Assembly: GCA_006503535.1 (NCBI GenBank)
Contig: QYRS01000008.1
Location: 186,001-250,000 of the forward strand
Origin: Arthrinium phaeospermum
Taxonomy: Eukaryota > Ascomycota > Sordariomycetes > Amphisphaeriales > Apiosporaceae
Length of the DNA stretch: 64,000 nt
Direction of reading: 5' to 3'
This document shows, in pieces, positions 47,604 to 59,731 of the stretch. The notes under the pieces are model-generated. The model saw nothing but the letters and a program-made list of their open reading frames with translations, was not told the DNA's origin and searched no databases. The translations under genes and the position numbers were made by a program. How positions within the stretch are numbered: the first letter of the stretch is position 1; every line of letters starts with the position of its first letter.

Positions 47604-48991
47604 TTAGACCCTTTTCCCTTGCTTGAGAAGATCTGAAACCTTCGGCGGCAAAACAAGAGCACTCCTGTCATTGCGGCGATGGAAGTCTACCAGAGAAACT
47701 GCCGTCTTTTCCGGTAGGTCTTCGTGTATGAAGTGGCCGGCCTCTGGGAAGACCTGCAAGTTGTACTTTCCTGCAAACAAGAGTCAATAGAGTTCGGGCC
47801 ACGCCTAGGATACGGGGTATGATGATAATAATAACAATAACAACAACAACGGGGCAGAGTGGCCTACCTTGCATCTGGCCAATCGTCAATTCAGTGTCCA
47901 GTCTGTCTGTGCCTGCGAGCAACAGCAGCTTTCCGCCTCTTGCTTCGAGGAATTTCTTGCTTAAACCTACGAACCAGCCTTCCCAAAAGGGTTGTGTTCG
48001 CGCCAGATCTGTTCGCCATTTCCACGGCCGCGAGTCGCCTTCTGCTGCAGGCTCGTTGCTTAACAAACTTGGCACACTTGTACGTGCGGCGGTCGAGTTT
48101 CGTAGAGTCCGTGACCGTACATGCCATTCGATACCCGCTTCCACTGTGGCGAAGCCAGTTGGTCTTGTCGACAGGTATGTCTGCATGCTCTGTAACGCAT
48201 CCATTGCCGAACCTTCCACCACGTCGAGCACAGCGTAGCCTAGCAGGGCATTCCCCAGCTGTGCGGATTTGGCGAGCTCGGTGACGACGGCGCCTCCGAG
48301 CGAGTGGCCCACGAGTATGATGGGAGGCAGTTCCGCCCATTTCATTTCCGCCTTGGTCATCGTGATGACGGTGAGGAGGTCTTTGGCCAGGGTGCCCAAG
48401 CTCAGGTCGAGCTCCTCCCCCTCAGGCGTGGCCGTCAGGCCGTGGCCACGAGCGTCGCTTGATAATATGCCGGCGGCGGGGACGCGCTTGCGAATCTCCG
48501 ATGCGCAGACGGCAAATGAGAGACCTGAAGAGCCGGCTCCATGGTGCATCACAAATAGGGGCCCTTTGTCGCCCGGGGATGTAAGATAGGCATGGAGGGT
48601 GAGGCCAGGCGCACTACCAGGGGGCTGCAGAAATAGTTCTCTCTCAAAGTAAGTTGTCCATGGTATAGGCTGTAGAGTTCGCCCTCGTGCTACACTGCTT
48701 TCCCTGTTAATACCCGATGCTTGAGGTGGGGGGTTTGGAGAATCCGGTGCGGTAGATGAAATGAGCTCACCCTTGAGGCCTGGCAAACAGCTTCTGACTT
48801 GGAGACGGTATGATTGTGCCTGTAGAGGAGGCCGAAGAGGCCGAGGAAGAGTCGTCGTCGGGGTGGGATTCCGGGAGGTCGGTAATGTAGCTGTCCGCCT
48901 CCTCCATCTCCTCCTCCCGCTCATCGAAGGCATCGGGGTTAATGCCTGCAGTAAGCCGGGACTTAGCCCAGGCTTTCTGCAGGTCGCTCAT
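47604..48991 (-). CDS. PPE1: Protein phosphatase methylesterase 1 (PME-1/Ppe1)
   Basis: Three exons (48771-48991, 47868-48694, 47604-47770) give 404 residues. The start MSDLQKAWAKSRL and the acidic Ser-rich stretch after it are typical of Ppe1. The alpha/beta-hydrolase core has MHHGAGSSGLSFA (oxyanion region), SSDARGHGLT, and the nucleophile elbow GHSLGGAVV with the catalytic Ser. The catalytic His is in EAGHFIHED, supplied by the last exon after a 97-nt intron that contains an ATA/ACA microsatellite. The enzyme removes the C-terminal methyl ester from the PP2A catalytic subunit. A frame that reads through this intron gives a false hydrophobic tail. Confidence 0.92.
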
Positions 48992-50151
48992 GCTGAATCT
49001 TGGTCTGTAGGATGGACTAGGATGCAAAGGGTATGCGCGTGCAGCATCCAATGGCCACAGCGCAAGGGGGGTGCAGGTTTCCCTAGATCTATAGTCTAAA
49101 GACTATCCCCTGAGCCAGCAAGTTTGCTGATAGTAAAGCTGGTTGGGGGGTGCGTCGGCGGGTAGTAAGATGCTCTGTTTTCCATGAACCGAGATCTGCG
49201 GTTGAGCCGAAATCAGGGCCACACGCAACCGATGGAAACTATGAATGAATCCGCAGTCCAAACAGCAGAATAAAGAGGTTTCAGGGGTTGAGACGGTTGC
49301 CGCTTGTTTCTCATGTAATCTCTACCCTCATTGACTTGTTTAGACAAAGCATGGCGGCTATTTGTCGCAAGCAAGTGGTGGTTCCTGACCCTGCCCTGTT
49401 AGTTAAGTAGAGAGAGAGAGCGTCTTAGCGGGGTTGACATCATCCCACCTACCTCTTTCCCGCCAGTACCTCTGGATTTTATCTCCAATTTACATGCATC
49501 CATCAATCGATCCTGCCCGTTGCTGGTTTGCCTTTCTCCATGGTGTTAATACTTACCCGACATCAATTGATGTAAATTGCGATGGCTACTTCGACTGCAT
49601 CGGCACGTAGGTAGATTGGAACGACAGAATGCTCCATCAATCGAGCAGGTCCCAACCAGTCATTGTCTCTGGTTTCTAGCAATAGGTAAACTCAAAAGCT
49701 CGTGGCTAGGCTGATTGAGTACCACGTTAAGAGGTAAGTATGCAGCGCAGCCTATCAGGTGCAGCAGTAGATAGCGCTCATTTTTAATACATTGGCACCC
49801 ATAGGATGGACTGCAAAGTATATGGAGGTGCACAGACAAGAGCTGCATTCCGGATGCATCCTCAGTTGACTTTACCCAGACTTCTTCAATCAATACAAAA
49901 CATAAGCCGTAAGTTGGTCCTTCTCGGCCCAGGGGCCAACAACTGCTTCGCCACTCTTCTTACGGCCGGCGTTGAGTCACTTCCCGTCCTAACCTGAGTA
50001 CAAGCCCCTGGCTCTCGGAGGGCCTTGGCATTATATATCTGTCCCTATACTTATATATCGTATTGGGGTAAGCAATGCCTTGACTTGAACTGAATATTTA
50101 CACAGCCAAGACTTGAGTATCCAAATATCCGAAGAAGAATAAAGAATCGTC
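48992..50151. other. Divergent promoter region, 1.16 kb
   Basis: Between Ppe1 (-) and the RNA ligase gene (+). Contains a GA tract near 49412-49423 and CACCTACCTC near 49446. No gene recognised. Confidence 0.5.
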
Positions 50152-51306
50152 ATGTCACGACGACTAGTGACGGTCCGGAAAGTTAGCGATGTCCGACCCA
50201 TCAAGGGCGCTGATCGCATCGAAGTTGCTCTCATAGATGGTTGGCAATGCATTGTGAAGAAGGGGGATTTCGAGAAGGGACAGCTGGGGATGTTCTTCGA
50301 GATCGATAGCTTTCTCCCGGCTGAGGATCCGAGATGGGCCTTTTTGGAGTCCAACTTCATCAACTGGAACGGGCAACGAGGGTTCCGGGTCAAGTCGCAG
50401 AAGATGCGCGGTCAGATCTCCCAAGGCCTGCTGATCCCGCTCGGCGACTTCCCCGAGGTGGCGGGCGTGCTGGAGAAGCTAGAGGACGAACTTGGCCGCA
50501 CAGAGGCCGAGAGACTGATGCAGAAGTCCTCTTTCGAGAATACCTTGAAAGTGCAGAAATGGGAGGCTATGGACAATAAGACGGGCGGGGCGAATGCGAT
50601 GCCCACGGAGCCCATACCGTTCTTCATCCGCAAGACAGACCAGGAGCGCTGCCAGAACCTGCCCCACGTCTTCGAGGAGTGGAAGGACGAGATCTTCCAG
50701 GAGAGCACCAAGATGGACGGGTCATCCATGACAGTCTACTTTGTACGAAACGACAGCGACAACTTCCAGCACCTGCCCGAGGTGGACGCCGCCGAGCAGC
50801 CGACGGTCGTCCAGCCCAACGGGCGCTTCGGCGTCTGCTCCCGCAACGTCGACATCGCCGAGGACGACCACGACAGCGATGCCGGGGGGCCGCAGTTTTG
50901 GCGGGTGGCCCGAAAGAACAAGCTGGCCGAGCGACTGTCTGCACTGGGCCGCAGCCTGGCCGTCCAGGGCGAGCTGTGCGGCGCCTCGGTCCAGGGCAAC
51001 TTCGAGGGCTTCCCCGCCGGGTTCCACGACTTCTTCGTCTTCGCCGTCTGGGACATCGACGCGCAGCGGTACCTGCCGCCCAAGGAGACCGAGGCCCTGG
51101 CGGAGCAGCTCGGGCTGCGGCACGTGCCCGTCGTCGGCTACTTCCCGCTGCGGGAGATCGCGACCAGCGTGTCGGACCTGCTGAAGCGTGCCGAGGGGGT
51201 CGGCTTGAATAAGAGGAAGCGGGAGGGCATTGTGTTAAAGCATGTCGGTAGCGATTTCGGTTTCAAGGCTATATCCAACTCGTATCTACTGAAACACGGG
51301 GAATAA
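50152..51306 (+). CDS. RNA ligase of the Deinococcus DraRnl (Rnl5) type
   Basis: Intronless, 384 residues. The N-terminal ~120 residues look like the OB-fold module of DraRnl-type ligases: PIKGADRIEVALIDGWQCIV and GMFFEIDSFLP. The nucleotidyltransferase domain follows. Motif I is K187-M-D-G (TKMDGSSMTVYF), whose lysine should be adenylylated. Motif V-like sequence EGIVLKHVGSDFGFKAIS lies near the end before NSYLLKHGE. FGVCSRN, LAVQGELCG and FVFAVWDID fit motifs III, IIIa and IV. DraRnl seals 3'-OH/5'-phosphate nicks in RNA. The substrate in fungi is unknown. The family is mainly bacterial and viral with scattered eukaryotes. Base use resembles the neighbours, so any transfer is old. Confidence 0.88.
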   Translation: MSRRLVTVRKVSDVRPIKGADRIEVALIDGWQCIVKKGDFEKGQLGMFFEIDSFLPAEDPRWAFLESNFINWNGQRGFRVKSQKMRGQISQGLLIPLGDFPEVAGVLEKLEDELGRTEAERLMQKSSFENTLKVQKWEAMDNKTGGANAMPTEPIPFFIRKTDQERCQNLPHVFEEWKDEIFQESTKMDGSSMTVYFVRNDSDNFQHLPEVDAAEQPTVVQPNGRFGVCSRNVDIAEDDHDSDAGGPQFWRVARKNKLAERLSALGRSLAVQGELCGASVQGNFEGFPAGFHDFFVFAVWDIDAQRYLPPKETEALAEQLGLRHVPVVGYFPLREIATSVSDLLKRAEGVGLNKRKREGIVLKHVGSDFGFKAISNSYLLKHGE

Positions 51307-51348
51307 AGCGATCAATATTTAACGTCTGAGTTGAAATCTATATATTAG

Positions 51349-52281
51349 CTATACTATATCATATGGTATATCAATTTCTGCATCCTCATCATCCTCGTCA
51401 TCGGATGTGTCGACTCTCTGCTTTAGCGGCCCCTGCCATGGGAGGCATCTCGGCGGACTCTGTCCCACAACTGGTCTCCAGCACGTTTCCCAGTTCACAC
51501 CCAGAAATTCCTGATCACAACCCGTGCCGCCCAGGACGCTCAGCACCGCACACTGCGGCGCGTCGAAGTCCAACAACTCCGGATCCGTGGGGACATAGCA
51601 CTCGTACTCGTACAGCAAGTCGATGTTCCTCAGCCGCGTCCCCAGGTGCAGTTCCCAACTCCCCGTCTCCCACTTGTAAGTGGCCTGCTCGCCTAGCAGC
51701 AGGTCGTAGAACATGCCCATGGTCAGCTGCCCCGCCGCGGTCAACGGCGACGACGGCGACGACGACGACGATGGACAGGACGACGGGGGAGGCAGCTCGA
51801 CTTGCAGGTACTCCACCGAGTCGCTGGTCTGCGTCGTGTAGCCCTTGACGATCTCCAGATGTGTGATGGACCCGCCGCTGCCGAGCAGCGGGAGACGCCT
51901 CCAGCTGGCCTCCGGGCGCAGGTAGACCTCCCGCTCAGCCTCGCTCTGCGCCCAGGGCAGGCGGCGGAAGGGGAGGGTGCAGTCGCCCTCGAGCGAGAGG
52001 TAGTAGTAGATGTTCCTCGCGCGCTCGTCCGCCGTGAACGCGTCGGTGGTGTTGAAGAGCGGTGCGAACCTGGCCTGCAAAAGCGGGTGCAAGCAGGGAG
52101 TCTCTTGCTGCCGGGCGAGCGACGAAGAGGACCTGCCCACCGAGGTGATCATGTCTTGGACGATGCTACGAAAGATCCTGGACGTCGCTTGGCTGAAGAA
52201 AAATGCCCGAAAGTCCGTCTGGCGAACATACTGCAGGATCTGGATTAGTATCTCAGGTGGGATATACTGTAGTTGAGCCAT
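51349..52281 (-). CDS. F-box protein
   Basis: Intronless, 310 residues from the ATG at 52281; the frame upstream of it offers only a TTG. It opens with an F-box: YIPPEILIQILQYVRQTDF, then FSQATSRIFRSIV. The middle contains ERARNIYYYLSLEGDC, LPFRRLPWAQS and EASWRRLPLL, a layout shared by a fungus-specific group of F-box proteins. A poly-Ser/Pro loop follows, and the end is acidic (DTSDDEDDEDAEID). Likely an SCF ubiquitin-ligase adaptor with unknown target. The stop lies only 42 bases from the stop of the RNA ligase gene on the other strand. Confidence 0.78.
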   Translation of the reverse strand: MAQLQYIPPEILIQILQYVRQTDFRAFFFSQATSRIFRSIVQDMITSVGRSSSSLARQQETPCLHPLLQARFAPLFNTTDAFTADERARNIYYYLSLEGDCTLPFRRLPWAQSEAEREVYLRPEASWRRLPLLGSGGSITHLEIVKGYTTQTSDSVEYLQVELPPPSSCPSSSSSPSSPLTAAGQLTMGMFYDLLLGEQATYKWETGSWELHLGTRLRNIDLLYEYECYVPTDPELLDFDAPQCAVLSVLGGTGCDQEFLGVNWETCWRPVVGQSPPRCLPWQGPLKQRVDTSDDEDDEDAEIDIPYDIV

Positions 52282-52721
52282 ATCGACCTCGAGTGCCAGC
52301 CGAAAAAAAGGGGGTATGGCGTCACGATAAATTGACCCTTCTACATCTGCGTAGTTTGCCGGACGAGTGTTCAAGTCGAAGAGCCCGCATTTTGTGTGCC
52401 ACTCATTAACCGAATCTAAACCGAAAAGAGTAATATGCTATAGAGCCACATATATTCACCAAAGGACGCATTTCTGCTTCGAAGTCTAGGTATTACACGG
52501 TGGAATAGAAATAGAAAGTGGACAGAGCAGATCCAGATATGTCACAAATCATATTCGGCAGTGATGCAAGAAGTCGTAGGTTTCATAGAGCAGCGCTTAA
52601 TGATGCTGCAGAAAATCTTCAAATTTTAGCCCCTTTGTTGGGCTACAGCCAAGTCCAACTCCCTTAAATGCTACCATGTATGTACGCCGTGTGATGCGAA
52701 ATCCCCATTGTGATGTGCCGG
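52282..52721. other. Intergenic, 0.44 kb
   Basis: Between the F-box gene and Dus2, both -. AT-richer than the coding DNA. Nothing recognised. Confidence 0.5.
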
Positions 52722-54837
<2,116 letters not shown>

Positions 54838-55278
54838 ATGTTGCCGTTTCAAGCGCCTGTATTTCGTCGCCAGACACTGCAGGTAGTCCGGTTTTCGCAC
54901 CCGCACCCGCGCCAGAGCCAGCTCTCAAAATCTTTACTGCCTCAGCAGCTGCAGCGGTGCCTTAGTCATTCCTGCTCCCCTTTAGTAGCAAATACCCGCC
55001 GCCGGGCCAATCACACCATCGCAACCAGCAAGCTGGCCGACCAATCCAGTAGCCAGCAGGGCCACTGTACCCCTCCCCCTCCTTCCCGCTCTAGCAGCAT
55101 CCCCTCCGCCGACCCTTTCCGTCACAATAATTCTGCAAACGCTCCATTGTTGTTGTCTTCTTCTTCCTCCGCCAAAATAGCATCCCAACGCTCCGCCCAA
55201 ATAGCTCGTCATCTTTCGAGCTCAGCGCCCGTATCAATCGACCAGAAGCTTCATCGTCCTCGTGACCCATCCGGCACA
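54838..55278 (+). other. In-frame 147-codon leader upstream of pyrophosphatase (possible mitochondrial presequence)
   Basis: From a genuine ATG at 54838 the frame runs without a stop into the pyrophosphatase ATG at 55279. The predicted leader begins [19 protein letters not shown]. It has ten Lys/Arg and no Asp or Glu before residue 68, and is rich in Ser, Leu and Gln, as in matrix-targeting signals. It may equally be untranslated leader: the region is C/T-rich, which lowers stop frequency, and a CAG/GTAGTC donor-like site near 54880 could start an intron. Confidence 0.45.
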
Positions 55279-56451
55279 ATGGCCTACTCCGTCCGCAAGG
55301 TCGCGGCTCCCAACACCTTGGAGCACCGCGTCTACGTCGAGAAGGATGGCGTCCCCGTCTCCCCCTTCCACGACGTCCCCCTGTACGCCGACCAGGAGAA
55401 GGGCATCCTGAACATGATTGTCGAGATCCCCCGCTGGACCAACGCCAAGCTCGAGGTTCGTCTCCCACGCCTGGCCCGGCCGCCCCCTGCTGTCCACCGT
55501 ATTGGTTCATGCATGGCCTTACTGACACCCGATTTGCCTACTAGATCTCCAAGGAGGAGCTTCTCAACCCCATCAAGCAGGACATCAAGAAGGGCAAGCT
55601 TCGCTACGTCCGCAACTGCTTCCCCCACAAGGGTTACCTGTGGAACTACGGTGCCTTCCCCCAGGTTAGTATCTCCTTCCTGCCCTCTGCCCCCTTCCCT
55701 CTCCCCGAAACACGGTAGAACCGATGTGATCTAACCTCGACCTGCACCATGACAGACCTGGGAGGACCCCAACGCCATTCACCCCGAGACCAAGGCCAAG
55801 GGTGACAACGACCCTCTCGACGTTTGCGAAATCGGCGAGCTCGTCGGCTACGTTGGTCAGGTCAAGCAGGTCAAGGTCCTCGGTGTCATGGCTCTGCTTG
55901 ACGAGGAGGAGACTGACTGGAAGGTCATCGTCGTCGACATCAACGACCCCCTCGCCCCCAAGCTGAACGACGTCGAGGATGTCGAGCGCCACCTGCCCGG
56001 TCTTCTCCGTGCCACCAACGAGTGGTTCCGCATCTACAAGATCCCCGACGGAAAGCCCGAGAACCAGTTCGCCTTCACCGGCGAGTGCAAGAACAAGGAG
56101 TATGTTTTGCTTCCCACCTTCCTTCGCGATAAATCAAATACTAACTTAGTTGACAGGTACGCTTTCGATGTCATTCGTGAGTGTGGCGAGGCCTGGGAGA
56201 GACTCATCACTGGCAAGACCCCTGCTGGCGGTGTTTCCACGTAAGTATTCCCATAATCCCCTTTCCTATCGATACGAAACAAGCAGCAATACTAATTCAT
56301 TATTCACAGCACCAACCTGACTGCCGCCAACTCCCCCAGCCGTATCAGCCAGGACCAGCTTCCTCCTCTGCCTTCCAACCAGGAGCTTGCCCCTGAGAAG
56401 ATCGATGCTTCCATTGACAAGTGGTTCTTCATCAGCGGCGCTGCTGCTTAA
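55279..56451 (+). CDS. IPP1: Inorganic pyrophosphatase
   Basis: Five exons (55279-55455, 55545-55664, 55756-56099, 56157-56240, 56310-56451) give 288 residues from MAYSVRKV, close to yeast Ipp1. Landmarks: [56 protein letters not shown], and the signature [12 protein letters not shown] with its metal-binding aspartates. [17 protein letters not shown] and [12 protein letters not shown] follow. It hydrolyses PPi and pulls biosynthetic reactions forward in the cytosol. An in-frame upstream ATG at 54838 could add 147 residues with mitochondrial-signal character. Codons are strongly C-ending, which is usual for highly expressed fungal genes. Confidence 0.95.
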
Positions 56452-57166
56452 ATGCCGTACACATTCGGAAACTGATAGACAAAAATATTGCGGGGTTTTA
56501 CCAACGATCGAAGGGGTTACAGGTGGTTGGTTACTGAAAAAGTACATGCGTGTCTATAGAGAGCGCCCCTTTCTCCCCTGATGATAATCGTTGCACAAAA
56601 TATACAATTCACTGCATATTTACTTACAAAGATGAATTCTTGTCCGTCACCTATTGCATATTCACACCTCTAAACGTCTTGCCATGTATACTTTGATGCA
56701 AAAATATCACATCACGGTGGGCCATTGTAAATTCAAGGACGTACGCTTGAATACAGGAAACAGATCGATCAATGATTTCTGTCTAAATTCGTAATCAGTC
56801 CAACTGGCGACCGCAGAATGGCACTCAGGCCGAATGGCAAGGCTTCACATTGCAAGCCCCTGTTGAGGCATTGGCCCCCCTCCCCCCTTATCTCTTGTAA
56901 CATGCAAAATCCAAATAAGCATGCAATCATTTACTGAACCGTGGTGAATTCAGACGCCCCATGCACAACAAACAAAGTATCCTCTCTATCTGCCCTAACC
57001 AGTTGCGCCCTCTAACATGTATGTACAGCAGCCACAACACAACCAGTACCAACGGAATATATATCCTATATGAACTACAAAGCTGATGCATAAGTCATGC
57101 ACCAAAAGAGAATAAAAACCTCAATGTCCGGGGCCCATCGTGCCCTCCCGTCTTCTCCATAGAAGC
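56452..57166. other. Convergent intergenic region, 0.7 kb
   Basis: Between the stops of pyrophosphatase and the PHD gene. AT-rich, with no coding signal. Probably two 3' untranslated regions. Confidence 0.5.
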
Positions 57167-59731
57167 TTACAGGCCTCTAGTCGAGCCACTAGGCGAAACT
57201 GGACGGACAGGCTCGGAGGACTTGACGGGGGGCGTATTGATTTGCTGCTTGGGCGAGGGAGACAGCGATGTGGCCGGAGGGTATATGGCTGGCGCTGGCG
57301 TGGAATGGATGCCATTGCTCGAGTTGGCTGACTGGGGCGGCGGCGAGCGTTTCTTCTGGGGCGAAAGGCCGTTCTGAGAGGGCGGCAGCGTTGGCGTCGA
57401 GACGCGCGGGCTGGAGCTGGGATGGGTTGGTTTCAGCTGCGGCGTTGAGAGGCCAGCTGGGATGCTGCTCGTGGTTTGTCCGGAAGAAAAGGACACCGAG
57501 GGAGGGGACAGCGCGGGCAGGCTGTTTGCTGCGGCCTCCAGGGGCTGCTTGAGGGGCGAGTCAGATCTCGCAGCAACAGATGGAACAGTCACATCCGCAT
57601 GGGGAGGCATGCTGGATGATACCGGGGCAGCACCATTGGTCTTGGGGGACGATACATGGAATAGCCCCTTGGGCGGGAGGTTGCCCTTGCTAATGGTAGA
57701 GTACGCCCGAGACTTGTTGGGGGACTGTTGCGGAGGAGAAAGCTGCGGGTGTGGTGACGAGAACGGGTTGAGTCCCTCGCCGAGTGTATATGGTGATGGA
57801 GGCAGTATTGCTGGCGCCTGGCTTGCGTGCTTGATAGGAATACTAGGTACTGCTTTGGTCTGCTGTTTGAGACCTTGTTGCAGCTGTGTACCGTTGAGAG
57901 GCGGTATTTGAGAGCCTGAACCACTCGGGGGAGACAAATCAGGCTTCGTCAAGCCTTTGTTTGGTATCTCGACAACCAGTCCGCCATGCGGCGATTTGCG
58001 CGGTGGCTGTTGTTGTGCGCCTTCGGTCTGTTTGATAGAAGCAGGCGAAGATGATTCGTCGTCTTGGTTCTTCACCTTGAGCTTGATAACAGTTTGCTTG
58101 GCATTCGTCCCCTTATTCTTGCAAGCACCACAGATGAAGTGGAAGTCGGCTCGATCGGCTTCCTTCTGACTGACACCCGCACATTTGCTGTGCTGCCACA
58201 CATTGCACTTCTCGCACGCGATACTATGGGTGCCGTCGTCAACTTGCCCGTACATGCCGCAGACGCAGTCAAACGTCCATTCTTCTTCGTCGTCGAGCTC
58301 CTTCAGCGCTTGCTTGTTTCTGTCAATCTCGGCTTGAAGTCGGCGTTCTGATAAGCGACCAGTGCCTGAGTTCAGATTCCTGCTGTCTTCGGACAGCTGC
58401 GCCAGCTCTTCCTCATGCTGAATCCGTCGTGCCTCGCGCTCTTTGAGTCGCTTCTCCCGAGAGACGAGCCTGCTATCCCGCTCCTTTTCTATCTTGGCAC
58501 GTTTCTGCTCTTCCTTCTTCGCAGCCAAGGCTTCACGGCGGTGCCTCTCCTCTTCTTCTCGGATTTGCTGGTCGTGTTTTTGCTGCTCTGCTTTGTTGGC
58601 GATGCGACTTGAGCGCTTGGCATGTGCCAGCTTCTCCATGTTGAGTAGCTCCTTCTCTCGCGCAAGGGCTTTTCTCTTGCGCGATTCCTCATGCTTCTCG
58701 AGGATGGGAACAAGCCCCTCCTCGATACGATCCCGCAGCACCTTCTCGTTCTCGTCGCGTGTTTTGCGCATTGTGGCCAAGAAAGCCTGCACATCTGGCA
58801 GACTAACGGCAATACATTCCCACTTGGCGCCCCCGAGACCGTCGTCCTCAGGCTCGGCAGGTTCCTCGGCCTCAGACCCTGGTGCCTCGTCTTCTTCTGG
58901 GTCGGCGGCAGCAGACCTTGATACGCGGCGTCTCTTAGCGGCTCTTGATGCGGCAGCCTTGGCTTTCTTCGTATTCCTCTTGGGCTTCCAGGTGCTGTTG
59001 CTGTCCGGGGGCGGAGCATCCGTCATGCGATAAAGACGGTCGTCGTCAAGCAGGAAGTAGGTACGATCATCGCTGTCCCAGCCGTAGGGCTCGATCCTCC
59101 ACTCGGTCTGGTCGGAAACGCGCTGCTCGTCCATCTTCTCGCGGATTCGCTCAGGGTGTAGCATTACCCACTGAGTCAGTTTGTGAAGAACACGAAGCTG
59201 CAAAACAAAAGTCAGCCATGTTGTCAGTACTACCGGGGGCGTTATCGGCCTACCTTGGTCAAAACATCAAAGTCGTGGAATTTGTTGGGTTGCTCATCCG
59301 TGCCGAAGGGGTTATGATCTGGATCTTTGGCAACATACTGGCGCCTTGTATACTCGTCGAACAGATCGGGAGTCAAGCCGCGGTGTGATGAGACAAACTT
59401 CAGCAGGCATAGGCCGATGTCGACGAGGACTGTGGAATGCGACTTGAGGCACTCTGTTTCCAGAACCTACGCAGGAGCCGTTAGTCAGGAAGTTGGCCAA
59501 TCGCCGTCATCAGCTGACACTTACGTCGATATCAATACTGTCATCAATCTTGACCACCTTGCCAAACAGATATATCCACTGAAACAGGTTGGCGAATTGC
59601 CACATGTTGCGGATGCGATGCAACAGTGACGTCTCTTGAGACTGGTCCGAATTGGCCGACAGTGCGGCCGGAGCTGGCAAATCCGCTTCCGGTTCTGCAT
59701 CGCGCCGTGTGCGCTTCCTCGACGAGACCAT
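57167..59731 (-). CDS. DDT-like/PHD-finger chromatin protein
   Basis: Three exons (59525-59731, 59254-59466, 57167-59197), all in phase 0, give 816 residues. The N-terminal part (about 45-200) resembles a DDT/WHIM-type helical module: NLFQWIYLFGKVVKIDDSID, LDIGLC-like VDIGLCLLKFVSSHRGLTP, then LHKLTQWVMLHPERIREKM and EPYGWDSDDRTYFLLDDDR. A long charged coiled coil follows. The PHD finger is C4HC3: CVCGMYGQ, IACEKCNVWQHSKCAG and HFICGACKN. The C-terminal third is Pro/Ser-rich. The order resembles RSF1/CECR2-type partners of ISWI remodellers, so a histone-reading remodeller subunit is inferred. Start ATG at 59731. Confidence 0.83.

Noticed and set aside
47668..47867. Hydrophobic Val/Ile-rich tail on Ppe1
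   Set aside because: It is the translated intron with its ATA/ACA repeat. Splicing 47868 to 47770 restores the catalytic-His exon.
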